This document shows, in pieces, positions 56,501 to 64,000 of a DNA stretch of 64,000 bases (the stretch's first letter is position 1; every line of letters starts with the position of its first letter). Made by a program: the position numbers and the translations under genes. Below the pieces are notes generated by a model that was not told the DNA's origin, searched no databases, and saw only the letters and a list, made by a program, of their open reading frames with translations. The stretch covers positions 28,766,857-28,830,856 of the forward strand of contig NC_134901.1 in the NCBI RefSeq assembly GCF_041734735.1, given 5' to 3'. The DNA comes from Babylonia areolata (Eukaryota; Mollusca; Gastropoda; Neogastropoda; Buccinidae).

Positions 56501-59500
56501 GGTGTGTGACTGTTTACTTCTTTACCAACATTTTTTTTTTTTTTTTTTAATAATGGCAATGTAACAGAATCTGAATTCAAAGATTAGTCCTATAAAGATT
56601 TACAAAAGAAATGAATGATTAAAACAAACTATTAAGATATATAACAAAATATTAAAATATCCTTCCTCTGGCTGTTTGTCCGCCATCTTGCCAGCATGTT
56701 AGATTCTGTGTGGTGTGTTTGAGTTTTCCAAGCCAGATAGCTGTGCTGGAGTTGGCAAAAGGTCATACCATCAATGAAAATAAGAAGAAGAATAAGAGTA
56801 TATAATTTACATAAACAATAAAACAATGTGCTTTTATGGCTCAAATTTCCCATATTGTGGTTTCTAACTGCTTCACAAGAAACATTAGATATGCAGTAAT
56901 GCATAATGGTATACAACAGCCATCAAGATGTACAAGAAAGAAAAATGTTTTGTGTGTGTGTGTGTATGTATGTATTGTTGTTTTTTTTTGGTGCTGACAT
57001 TTGCAGGCACATTATTAAAGGTGAAATGTTGACAGAAGTTTGGAGGTAACATTTACATCTCAGCACACGACTTGCAGTTCAACAGTTCTGATGGTGAGCA
57101 GACACACAGGTTCAAGCTTCAGGACTGATACTTTACCTGCAGATTTTGACACTGCTGACCAAACATAACTGTGGATCAGGTCGGAGTCATGAGGAAGTAG
57201 AAACAGTTGATTGTTCATCCAAAACATAGGCAGAATTGAGTTTGAGTTGGAGGTTTTCTGTCCTTGAAAGAAACAGAATAGTAAAGAAAGAAAACAGCTG
57301 CTGTACAATTCTTGTGTGTGTGTGTGTACTATTGAAAGTGGAAATAAATGCAGATCTTTTATCCAAATTGTTTAGCATGAAGTATAAAACTTCTGAAAAT
57401 GAGAATGGACAGAAGATGAAAGAGGGATTTGTCCTGAGCTGTGTGTTATCTGCCTGCTGCGTACTTGTTACAGTTCAATTGCCTGAGAAGTTGCAAGACT
57501 TTGGATGGAATATCTGAAATTGATGCTTAGCTTGTTGTTTGAAGAGTAAGAGATGTTTGGTAGCATGGATGGGAGTGTTTCCATCTTGGTCTGATTTCTG
57601 TACTGACGTTTTGTCAATGTTGTTTCTTTCCCCTTGATTTCACTTTGTTTTGGTATTAAGTCATGCACTTTGGTTAAGCAGCCCCATGACTCTAGCTGCA
57701 AATTTTTCAGTATTACTGTTACAAAGTCAGTTGCTCTCATCAATGTGGTAGATAGCGAGCACATCGTCATTTGTGGTTTTGTCTTTTGGACAGGCCATTT
57801 TGAGACCCCCATTGGCACAGTGTTTCAGCTAGTGTTGCAGTACCGTTGCCACACTTTCGTAGATTGTGGCCTAATTTTGGGTCAGTGAGCATTTATTTTT
57901 ATAAACCTTGTGATAAAGTTCAGGGTTGATTATCATGGTGTGTGTAGTTCAGGGTAGATGACTGGTATATTTTGGGGCAAGTGTTGGTAGCACAGGGTAC
58001 TCTGCTTTTGGGTCTGTGGTAACTGTAATGGTCACAATCGCTATGGCGTTACATTTCTTTAGCATTTCTGGAGTTGTTGAACTGACATTTCTACTTTCTT
58101 TTTGGATTGTGTTGAGAATATGCTGCTGTCTTCAAACATAGTTCAGGTTTTTGTTTTGTTTAAGTCTTCAGGAATGCATCTTCAATCCTTGGATATGAGT
58201 ACCAATTTTACATTTCCTTTATTTGTCCTTCATTGAGGGTATCGTTTCACCAGTCGTAAATAAAATCGGAAGTTGGTAGAAGTTGAGACTGCGTCAGGAT
58301 CTTATTTTGTGGCTGTTACTGTGCATTTTCTGTGAACACTATTTTCAGTAGAATGGAAGAGGGTTAGGAAGCAGGACTGATCAGATGAAATCTTGCTTAT
58401 CACCCAGCTGACCTCGAAGGGCCGTATCAGGGCTCAAGTGGGGCTGACCGAAAAGGATGGATCGTGTGACATGTTGCGTTAGTGTCAAAGTGTTTTTTCA
58501 ACCCTCTTACTCTTTTGTAATGTTTCTGTGTAGGTGTGTTCATTATGTGAAGTGGTGGCTTAGTGGTAACGCGTCCGCCTATGAAGCAAGAGAATCTGAC
58601 AGCCCTTGTTCTAATCCCACACTCACCAGTATTCACTTGATCTTGAGTGGTGGTCTGGATGCTAGTCATTTGGATGAGATGATAAACCATGGTCCCTAAT
58701 GCAGCATGCGCTTGGGGCACATGAAGGAACCCACAGCAAGAAAAGTGTCCCTGGCAATATTCTCAAGAAAAATCCGCTTTGATAGGAAAACTCAGATGTG
58801 CGCAAGTGCACAATCTCACTGAGCTGAAGTGAAAACGCACACATTGAGTAATAGACAAAGGTTCCTAATGTAGGGCCAAAAGCAGAGAAAACTGCATATC
58901 ATATGGCGAGTTGAGAGGCTTTATGTACAGAGATTGTGTTGCATGATGAACAAATGTACATGTCCTCAAGAAATGAACATAACTGGGGAGAAAAAAAAGC
59001 TCAGTGAAAAGATGGGCATAGTACAGAGAAGTTGGTAATTTTTTTTAACCTGTTGTGTCATGTGTTGTTCCTAATTTCTGGTTTTGAGTCCCTTCAAAGC
59101 CCATAAAATGCACCAGATTTTTTGTCCTAAAAATCTGTATGAATCCTAAACAGATGTCTGAACAAACAAGAAAACTGAAGTTAAGCTGTCAGTGTTCATA
59201 GAGTATCTTCAGAGGATAGATGTGTTAAAATATGTTTCAAAACCTTTTTTTCAAAAAGTTCAGAATTACTTTTCCCCAAAACATCAGAACAAAGGAGTAT
59301 ACATATGTCAGAGCACTTGAACCACACACATGTACACACATATTCAGGAAGATGGAAAATGAAATCCACCACTTTGATAATCTTTAATGATCTGAATTAT
59401 TAATCTTGAATAATGGTCACTCACAAGCATTTTTCCCCCACAACATTCAAATGTGCAAATGTCAGCAATTACCAATGCTAGGAGATGAAGATAACCTCTG

Positions 59501-62500
59501 ATAATTAAATGTTTGAAATGTCAGTCTTTGCCCAGAAAACACATTTGTGCAGTATGCATGTAAACAAGCTGGTGAAATGTTCAGATCATGTCCTCCCTCA
59601 CTCCTGACTAAATTGAAAGGGTGTCTTGTCACCTGGTTCCACAACACTGCTGATGCTCTGGACAATGCAGGCAGCTGCTCATGATGTCTCCTTCATGAGT
59701 CACAGGATGAACTTCATCCTTTGTCCTCTGACTCTTGAGGAAAACAGCGTCCCTTTTTTTTTTAGTTAACTTGAAAATCAATCTTGAGACGTGTATATTC
59801 TACAAAGCATTTCCTTTGCCTTTGTAAATGGCTGTTTGTGTTGTGGGCTGTTCATGAGTGTGTGTGGTGAAGGTGCATGAATTGTGTGAGTGGAGTGTTG
59901 ACGCAACATTGTGCTGCACTATCCAGGACCATGTACTGTTAGTGTTTTGTTTGTAGTAGTAGTAGTGGTATCATCATTGTCTAATGGGATGGGAGCAAGA
60001 GGTGTGGGGGAGGAGGTCTAGGTGATGAGGTGGAGGTTGACGTATAAAGGAATGTGTTCTTTTCATCTTTTCTTAATCTTTCAACCCACACCATAGGTGG
60101 TGCAGGCCAGCACTTAAGGCAGAGGGTGTATTCATCCTGCTGGGGAGGGCTTATCGTCTGGATTGCAAATAACCTGGGAAGAAAGATGTTAATGGAAACA
60201 CCCTGAAAGGAAGCAGGGCACAACTAAGAGTGGGAAGGGTGCAAGACCAGACTTGTCGAAAAATATTTTGTAAGACACCTCTTGTCAACAGCTTCCATGT
60301 GGTAAAAGCAGTAAGTGGTGTGCTACAGGCAGTAAGTGGTGTGCTTCATGCAATAAGCAGTGTGCTACAAGCAGAAAGCAGTGGGCTTCCAAGCAGAAAC
60401 CAGTGTGCTACAAGCAATAAGCAGTGTACTGTACACAGTAAGCGTTGTGCTACAAGACGTAATCAGTGTGCTGCAAGCAATAAACAGTGTACTATAAACA
60501 GTAAGCATTGTGCGACAGGTAATAAGTGTGCAACAAGAAGTAATCAGTGTGCTACAAGCAATAAGCAGTGTACTATAAACAGTAAGCGTTGTGCGACAGG
60601 TAATCAGTGTGCAACAAGAAGTAATCAGTGTGCTACAAGCAATAAGCAGTGTACTATAAACAGTAAGCGTTGTGCTACAGGTAATCAGTGTGCAACAAGA
60701 AGTAATCAGTGTGCTACAAGCAATAAGCAGTGTACTATAAACAGTAAGCGTTGTGCTACAGGTAATCAGTGTGCAACAAGAAGTAATCAGTGTGCTACAA
60801 GCAATAAGCAGTGTACTATAAACAGTAAGCGTTGTGCTACAGGTAATCAGTGTGCTACAAGCAATAAGCAGTGTACTATAAACAGTAAGCGTTGTGCTAC
60901 GAGAAGTAAGCAGTGTACTAGAAGAAGTGATCGGTGTGCTACAAGCAGTGAGCAGTGTGCTACATAAAAGTGTTCGCCCCCGTTCATTCCACTTGAGATT
61001 AACCAAATAGTTTATGCTTCTAGAAAACAACCGTTTGTAGCATTGGTTGTTCAACAGAATCATTCCCATATGCAGTATTCAAACTTTTCAAAGTGAAGAT
61101 TATCAATCCAACACAATGTTATTCAGGCTTATCATTTTTTTAAATAACAGTTTGCTCTGTGTAGCACTCTTTCAAAATACTAAGTTTTTAGATATTGTTG
61201 AATTTTTGTTTTTCTTAGAAAGAAAAAAAAGTTGTTTTTTTAAAACACACAAAAGAAACAAAACAGTAACAAGCCTTAACACGTTTCTTTTGATCATTTG
61301 AAGAACTCTGAATGTCACAAAGTAACAAAATTTCTAAAAACAAAATAGGTAAGAAAACTGAAAATGCTTTCCCTTGCCATCTTTCTCAAATTGAAGAGAG
61401 AGTAAGAAATAATACAGTTTACCTTAACAGCATAAAGACAACAGGACTTGAACAAAAGTTGAAGGACTGGCTGTCCACATAAATGCAAACCGGAACACTG
61501 CACTGCCCACACAACAGTGATCTGATCTCAGCTGACCAAGTTCACTGTTGTCATGAACTCTGCAGGTTAGTGAACCAAGTGTTCACACTAAGCACAAGTC
61601 ATGGTTTGCATGCTTTGAAAAAAAAAAGGCTGAGCATGAACTGATGCTGACCTAGTTTTAAATCCAGGTAGGGTAGACAGCTGCTCAACCCAGTTTGTTC
61701 CTGTTTTTATTCCAATGGCAGAGAAGTATTTCAGATACAGTTCCAAATCAAGAATGGTTTTCCAGGAAAATGATACAGATTACCTAATTATTTTTTATGG
61801 GACAAAGCTTTTATTCATATGTCATCTTGGTTGCTGTTAATGTTTAATGAATAAGACATATAAGATCCATACTACCACACACGTAGCTCAAGAAAAAGTA
61901 TTAATTTGATTGACTTGTTTTAAATTTTGTCTTTTGTATGTGACTGATATTTGCTTCATATCTGTGTGGTGTTTGTGTATTGAATTTTCTTTTTAGCTTG
62001 TAATGTTTTAGGGTTATTGGTAGAAATGGACCAGAATGATGTGATCTTGACATGCCATTTGACCAGGACTCCACTGAGTTGTTGTCATGGGTCCCCATGC
62101 CTCTCCCCTTTTATGTATTTTTTCTTGTGTCCAGTTGTAATGAAATTTTATTTTTTTAATACTTCATTGAGTTGACATGGGTCCTTGTGCCTCTCCCCAC
62201 ATGTATATTTTGTCTCATGTCCAATTTTAACGAAATTAACAAGGTTTTTCTTGTAAGAAAAATGTATCCATGAGTCAAGGAGAAAGCATAGGCATGCATA
62301 GCCACATCAGTGCAGTGTTTATTGCACCTAACCGTTGACACAGACCTGTGCAGTGTGTGTTTCTGTGTGCAGCAACTGCAGCAGGGCGACCTGACCTTAC
62401 CGGAGGGTTGTCACGTTGCCACGGTGACCACAGACTCTGGGGAGGTGCTACAGATCCAGCACAACGCAGTGGTCACCCCTGCCACCGATGGCGCCGAATG

Positions 62501-62501
62501 A
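46317..62501 (+). CDS. BANP: BANP, BEN-domain CpG-motif-binding nuclear protein
   Basis: Ten coding exons join in phase to 422 residues plus stop: 46317-46461, 47727-47803, 49550-49719, 51077-51135, 51745-51807, 52331-52406, 53537-53700, 54908-55143, 55634-55783, 62373-62501. Order: acidic N-terminus; KRPR basic motif (57-60); coiled coil (about 75-118, LDGLESRVDGLVQRTQTLEE); NVTLITLN; DFPNGTWLGDENNPEMRVR; BEN domain (about 196-290: NCRTPEKMALTLLDYLF, GKHGKKQLDPLMIYGIR, FGITENDWHRIKQ); basic SKCRTAWRRRQRG; Gln-rich tail. These match human BANP/SMAR1 (519 residues) block by block. BANP binds the unmethylated motif TCTCGCGAGA and activates CpG-island promoters; it is also described as a matrix-attachment-region binder and BTG3 partner. 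Small extra exons could be missed in the 6.6 kb last intron. Confidence 0.96.
46513..46779 (+). mobile_element. TTAA-ended MITE, copy 2
   Basis: 267 bases bounded by TTAA at both ends. Inverted repeats are TTAACTCTTTCACCGCCA and TTAACTCTTTCACTGCCA. Inverse orientation to the copy at 33767-34074, with alignable interior. Inserted in BANP intron 2, only about 50 bases after coding exon 1. It is non-coding; piggyBac-type origin is inferred from TTAA. Confidence 0.88.
47164..47258. repeat. long pure (CA)n microsatellite
   Basis: About 95 uninterrupted bases of CA, the longest pure dinucleotide run in the window, in the intron before BANP coding exon 2. Confidence 0.97.
47385..47525 (+). repeat. 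unclassified dispersed repeat, copy 1
   Basis: Shares ordered blocks with 63366-63560: 'tgacccactaatgcagactc' / 'ggcaggggtctg', 'cctgttttgtgcaaa', 'agcaccctctttt' and 'ccagcagccatt'. Same orientation. No tRNA head or inverted ends seen. Confidence 0.75.
47727..47803 (+). CDS. BANP: BANP coding exon 2: basic KRPR motif
   Basis: Acceptor TATGTTACAG, donor GTAATC. Encodes DGCVEPEAKRPRTDSELELN then TEQSLK, equivalent to human 'DEDEPALKRQRLE'. Likely nuclear-localisation element. Confidence 0.92.
47804..49549 (+). other. BANP intron with short degenerate repeats
   Basis: Between 48290 and 48860 the phrase 'ggcaggtttttgaccactga' and close variants ('ttgacaggatttgaccatta', 'tgaccactgctgaccatta') recur about six times. 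This is a loose low-copy repeat of roughly 110 bases. No exon seen. Confidence 0.55.
49550..49719 (+). CDS. BANP: BANP coding exon 3: coiled coil
   Basis: Acceptor 'gtcttgcggcag' (weak pyrimidine tract), donor GTGAGT. Encodes QLLLTINKAICMRLDGLESR, then VDGLVQRTQTLEEKVDSLLN and a Ser/Asn-rich end. Heptad-like spacing of Leu/Val indicates the coiled coil, matching human 'TICLRLDSIEAKLQALEATC'. Confidence 0.95.
49771..50010 (+). mobile_element. tRNA-like SINE (family C head, shared centre and tail)
   Basis: Head 'gaatagttaaggtgcttatc' and 'gggtttcaaatcctgg' differs from families A and B. The centre 'catttgaatgagacgataaa' and tail 'ttgtcctctggctaaattct' are the shared module. A similar head is at 55826-55900. 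The tail runs directly into a 49-base tandem array. Confidence 0.8.
50011..50252 (+). repeat. 49-base minisatellite grown from a SINE tail, 5 copies
   Basis: The unit is 'cacacaaatttgatatgcat' then 'gcactcaatgccttactagt' then 'acatcgagg', starting at 50011, 50060 and every 49 bases. Copies are almost identical. The first unit is the normal end of the preceding SINE. Confidence 0.95.
50668..50862 (+). repeat. minisatellite, 50-57-base unit, 4 copies
   Basis: The unit is 'gcacactgagagctgtttct' then 'tatccattcttccttcactg' then 'acattgactagt'. It lies in the BANP intron before coding exon 4. Confidence 0.9.
51077..51135 (+). CDS. BANP: BANP coding exon 4
   Basis: Acceptor 'tgtgctcacag', donor GTAATG, 59 bases. 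Encodes AVIVGLPQNGTKIEPGDPQ, comparable to the human region around 'VVPQTTVILNN'. Poorly conserved; accepted on splice sites and exact phase with both neighbours. Confidence 0.8.
51745..51807 (+). CDS. BANP: BANP coding exon 5
   Basis: Acceptor 'tatctgttctgaag', donor GTTTGT, 63 bases. Encodes MSDGIQNLGPNVTLITLNTE. NVTLITLN is identical to the human BANP block before 'EDYPNGTWLGDENNPE'. Confidence 0.93.
52331..52406 (+). CDS. BANP: BANP coding exon 6
   Basis: Acceptor 'cccactgttgcag', donor GTGATT, 76 bases. Encodes DDFPNGTWLGDENNPEMRVR then VPITP, almost identical to human 'DYPNGTWLGDENNPEMRVRC'. Leads into the BEN domain. Confidence 0.97.
53462..53536 (+). repeat. (TG)n repeat forming the 3' splice site of BANP exon 7
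   Basis: TG/CTG repeats run up to the acceptor 'tgtgtgtgtgtgtgcag' with no normal pyrimidine tract within 70 bases. A T-rich stretch lies further upstream, near 53440. Confidence 0.9.
53537..53700 (+). CDS. BANP: BANP coding exon 7: BEN domain, first part
   Basis: 164 bases, acceptor inside a TG run, donor GTGAGTGTGTG. Encodes DLLHVHSNCRTPEKMALTLL, DYLFDRDTQASSNLSGMG and KHGKKQLDPLMIYGIR, nearly identical to the human BEN core. The donor starts another TG repeat. Confidence 0.97.
53701..53840 (+). repeat. (GT)n repeat starting at the BANP exon 7 donor
   Basis: GT repeats with 'acctctgtg' interruptions begin with the donor itself and extend about 140 bases. Confidence 0.9.
54042..54138. repeat. 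(CA)n-(CT)n microsatellite
   Basis: CA then CT runs in the BANP intron before exon 8. Confidence 0.9.
54497..54907 (+). repeat. intron array built from the BANP exon 8 splice acceptor
   Basis: Four diverged copies of a roughly 60-130-base unit. Each has '(c)cattttcag' or 'ttgtcag', then 'gtcatttaattcagaa', then 'gagataacatccagaacat'. Copies start near 54500, 54611, 54668 and 54797. The real acceptor and exon start (cattttTCAG|GTCATTTAATCCATC) is the last copy. Unequal A and G runs account for the length differences. Confidence 0.85.
54908..55143 (+). CDS. BANP: BANP coding exon 8: BEN domain, second part, and basic region
   Basis: 236 bases, acceptor 'gccatttttcag', donor GTGGGT. Encodes HLIHRFGITENDWHRIKQNI, DSKCRTAWRRRQRGMPLTVK and an acidic MSASDEESISQDGELHIHQ end. 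GC-rich compared with its introns. The TAWRRRQRG block equals human 'TAWRRKQRG'. Confidence 0.97.
55520..55628 (+). repeat. short tandem repeat before BANP exon 9
   Basis: Copies of 'gtgacacagtatgtgtgtgt' and 'tgtgctgtgtgt', unit about 27-38 bases, ending within a few bases of the acceptor at 55633. Confidence 0.85.
55634..55783 (+). CDS. BANP: BANP coding exon 9: Gln-rich tail
   Basis: 150 bases, phase 0, acceptor 'gtggtgagcag', donor GTAGGT. Encodes GEVDIQAAVAMAGDATQQGE, IQILHATPEQISQLQQAQHI and QILSGDQVIG. Gln/Ile-rich, resembling the human 'QVQIHQIGEDGQVQVG' activation-like region. Confidence 0.9.
55822..56030 (+). mobile_element. decayed SINE (family C head)
   Basis: Head 'gcagaatagttaagatgatt' with 'gggtttgattcctgc', then 'gactggaaaatcagactg' and an end 'gaaacaaactgaaactgaaa', matching 49771 and 50280-50345 in part. 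The long open frame on the other strand here is not a gene. Confidence 0.65.
56031..58540 (+). other. BANP last intron, left part
   Basis: Mostly A/T-rich intron. The minus strand between 57468 and 58250 has a loosely open frame, with text such as 'CSLSTTLMRATDF', that may be a decayed transposable-element gene. I could not assign it to a family. Confidence 0.35.
58552..58815 (+). mobile_element. tRNA-headed SINE (family B)
   Basis: 'gtggcttagtggtaacgcgt' and 'ccgcctatgaagcaagagaa' head, 'gagtggtggtctggatgcta', 'ggatgagatgataaaccatg' centre, 'gtccctggcaatattct' tail. Same orientation as BANP, in its last intron. Confidence 0.85.
60305..60965 (+). repeat. 21-base minisatellite with 81-base higher-order unit
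   Basis: The basic unit is 'cagtgtgctacaagcaataag' with variants. From about 60470 on, four variants (21+21+21+18) form an 81-base unit; 'caagcaata' starts recur at 60636 and 60717. All units are multiples of three, so frames stay open: about 245 codons on the plus strand (repeating QCATSNK/QCTINSK/RCATGN) and about 234 on the minus strand. It lies in the BANP last intron. I read it as non-coding satellite, not a gene. Confidence 0.92.
62373..62501 (+). CDS. BANP: BANP coding exon 10 (last)
   Basis: Acceptor 'tttctgtgtgcag', stop TGA at 62499-62501. Encodes QLQQGDLTLPEGCHVATVTT and DSGEVLQIQHNAVVTPATDG, continuing the Gln-rich tail (compare human 'GEQVQITQDSEGNLQIHHV'). Phase 0 fits exon 9. 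Confidence 0.9.
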   Translation, partial: QLQQGDLTLPEGCHVATVTTDSGEVLQIQHNAVVTPATDGAE

Positions 62502-62630
62502 CCCACCTCCTCCACCCCTTCCTTCACTGGCAACATCACCCTGTAATCCTCCTGCAGCTTTTCTGTGCATCTTCGCAGCCTTACAGAGTATTATTCCACT
62601 CTCTCTCTGTGTCTCTGTCCTTTACTTTGT

Positions 62631-62633
<3 letters not shown>

Positions 62634-62680
<47 letters not shown>
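62634..62680. repeat. (CT)n microsatellite in BANP 3' UTR
   Basis: About 47 bases of CT, about 130 bases after the stop codon. Confidence 0.92.
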
Positions 62681-62684
<4 letters not shown>

Positions 62685-63079
62685 CTGTCTCTGTGTCTCT
62701 TTGCTGTGTTACTTTGTCTGTCACTTACTCTCTCTTTCTCTCTTTCTTTCTGCTGTTCCTCTGTAATTTGGTAATTTTTGTTGTTCTTTTTATACAAAGT
62801 AACAAACAAACATCTGTTTGCACTGTTGTCTCCAAACCACATTTTCATTTTCACGACAGAAGTGTAGACAATTCATAACTGATTCCTTCATCTCACCCAT
62901 ATTTTCACGCTCCGTGGGTGTGTCCTGTTGTGTTGTTTTTTTTATTTTATTTTATTTTTGTTTTGTTTTCTCACTGGAGATTTTCTGCATGTCTTGACAA
63001 GTGTCCCAGCCAGTCTTTCAGTGAGGTCCTCTATGAGGACAACAGTCTTGCCTAACCTGCCATGTCTGTTTCTGTCTTT

Positions 63080-63265
63080 CAGCAGATCAGTCCTCATTCA
63101 AGCTCTCATAATGTTGTCTTGAGCAAAACAGTCTTTCTTGCAACAGTTCTTCAAACATTCTTCTGCAGGTTCAGCAGATCAGTCCTCACTTGAGCTCTCA
63201 GAATGTTGTCTCTCTGTCTTGAGCAAATCAATCTTTCTTGCAACAGCTCTTTTTAACAATCTGCT
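63080..63265 (+). repeat. tandem duplication, about 92-base unit, two copies
   Basis: 'cagcagatcagtcctca' then 'gagctctca' and 'ttcttgcaacagctctt' occur twice, near 63080-63170 and 63170-63262, with small differences. Confidence 0.88.
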
Positions 63266-63365
63266 GCAGATGTAACAAACTTGTATTTTTAATGATAGCT
63301 TTGAATGTGCCAGTAAAAGACAGTCTTACATAAGAGTAGAAGCAGATTTTTATTTACACTTTCTG

Positions 63366-63560
63366 TACCCTGACCCACTGGTACAGTCTCTGGAGGGCAG
63401 GGGTCTGGTTCCTGTCCTGTGCAAAATACTGCTCCGCCCAAGCTGAGAAATCAAAAGGAACTGTCAACCAGTAGCCTCCCTTAGTGTTTCACCTCCCTTC
63501 TCTTTACAAATGTAGCACCCTCTTTTCAGGCAGCCATTTTCCCTTCTTTTCCTTTTAAAA
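63366..63560 (+). repeat. unclassified dispersed repeat, copy 2
   Basis: Contains 'tgacccactggtacagtctc', 'cctgtcctgtgcaaaatact', 'tagcaccctcttttcaggca' and 'gccattttccct', aligning with 47385-47525. This copy is longer by an internal 'tgctccgcccaagctgagaa' segment. Confidence 0.75.
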
Positions 63561-64000
63561 TGAATGTTGTTTTGTTTTTTTTAGTCCGGAGTTTTCGGTA
63601 CTTTGAACAAAAGCAGAAAAATTGCTTATGAAGTGCATAGGACTGGAATACAAGTGTAGTAAATTAAGATCTGTGAGTGTTTTTGAATGCTATTATAAAC
63701 CAACAAGTTCAGGATTAAAAAAGAAATGAAAAGAAAATTTAAAAAAACCCACTCACCTCAAACTTTTGTCTGAAGCAGTCTTCCTTGATAGGGTGTTAGG
63801 ATTTGTTTTCTTTTTTCAGTTTTGTTTATTTGTTGTTGTTTTTTGTTTTGTTTTTTTAATTTTGTGCCCCAGAGTTTTGGTTATTTTTTACTCACTTGTG
63901 TAAACAAAGTGAGTCTGTGTTATAACCCAGTGTTCGGTTGTCTGTGTGTGTGTGTGTGTGTGTATGTCTGTGTGTCCGTGGTAAACTTTCACATTGCCAC

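Larger units (their letters stand above)
62502..64000 (+). other. BANP 3' untranslated region and downstream
   Basis: T-rich plus strand, a (CT)n run at 62634-62680, a duplicated segment at 63080-63265 and a dispersed repeat at 63366-63560. No AATAAA was seen before the window end, so the transcript end is not placed. Confidence 0.45.

Noticed and set aside
57468-58260. Minus-strand gene or transposon protein
   Set aside because: Frames are broken and I could not match a domain with confidence. Left as unassigned intron sequence.
60230-60967. 245-residue plus-strand and 234-residue minus-strand open frames as genes
   Set aside because: Both arise from the same 21-base minisatellite whose units are multiples of three. 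Frames open in both directions, low complexity, no conserved domain, inside a BANP intron.
62348-62878. 176-residue plus-strand frame overlapping BANP exon 10
   Set aside because: Out of frame with BANP and dominated by the CT microsatellite (Leu/Ser repeats).

Overview
The window is nuclear DNA from an invertebrate animal, most likely a marine gastropod mollusc. That placement is an inference. It rests on short exons in kilobase introns, AT-rich sequence, long CA/TG and CT microsatellites, and several copies of tRNA-headed SINEs of a kind I associate with gastropod genomes. No bacterial, organellar or rRNA sequence was seen, and no retrovirus-like or LTR element was recognised.

Four protein genes are supported, arranged as two divergent pairs. 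On the left, GPATCH1 (minus strand, first two coding exons only, running off the left edge) is head-to-head with SOCS6 (plus strand, intronless coding sequence at 5972-7198). Their start codons are about 330 bp apart, and a perfect NRF1-type palindrome lies between them. On the right, POGLUT2/3 (KDELC-type protein O-glucosyltransferase, minus strand, nine exons, 40845 to about 29423) is head-to-head with BANP (BEN-domain nuclear matrix protein, plus strand, ten coding exons, 46317-62501). A CpG-richer stretch at 40850-41560 probably holds their shared promoter. The predicted exon phases agree at every junction: 512 residues for POGLUT2/3 before its unresolved tail, and 422 residues for BANP.

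SOCS6 and POGLUT2/3 converge on a gene-free block (7199-29422). It is T-rich on the plus strand on the left and A-rich on the right, as expected for long 3' untranslated regions reading toward each other. It holds SINEs, LINE remnants, a TTAA-flanked MITE-like element and minisatellites.

The most unusual signal is that three tandem-repeat arrays in two neighbouring genes are built from exon/intron junctions. POGLUT2/3 exon 3 and exon 6 are each followed by an array repeating the end of the exon plus its splice donor. BANP exon 8 is preceded by an array repeating its splice acceptor plus the first exon bases. The BEN-domain exon 7 of BANP is also bounded on both sides by TG repeats that supply its splice-site context. 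Other points of note are a 21-bp minisatellite open on both strands, an inverted pair of TTAA-ended MITEs, and a direct repeat on either side of SOCS6.

All four genes are ordinary conserved animal genes: pre-mRNA splicing (GPATCH1), cytokine/RTK signal attenuation by ubiquitination (SOCS6), ER glycosylation of EGF repeats (POGLUT2/3) and CpG-motif transcription control (BANP). There is no operon-like functional unit.
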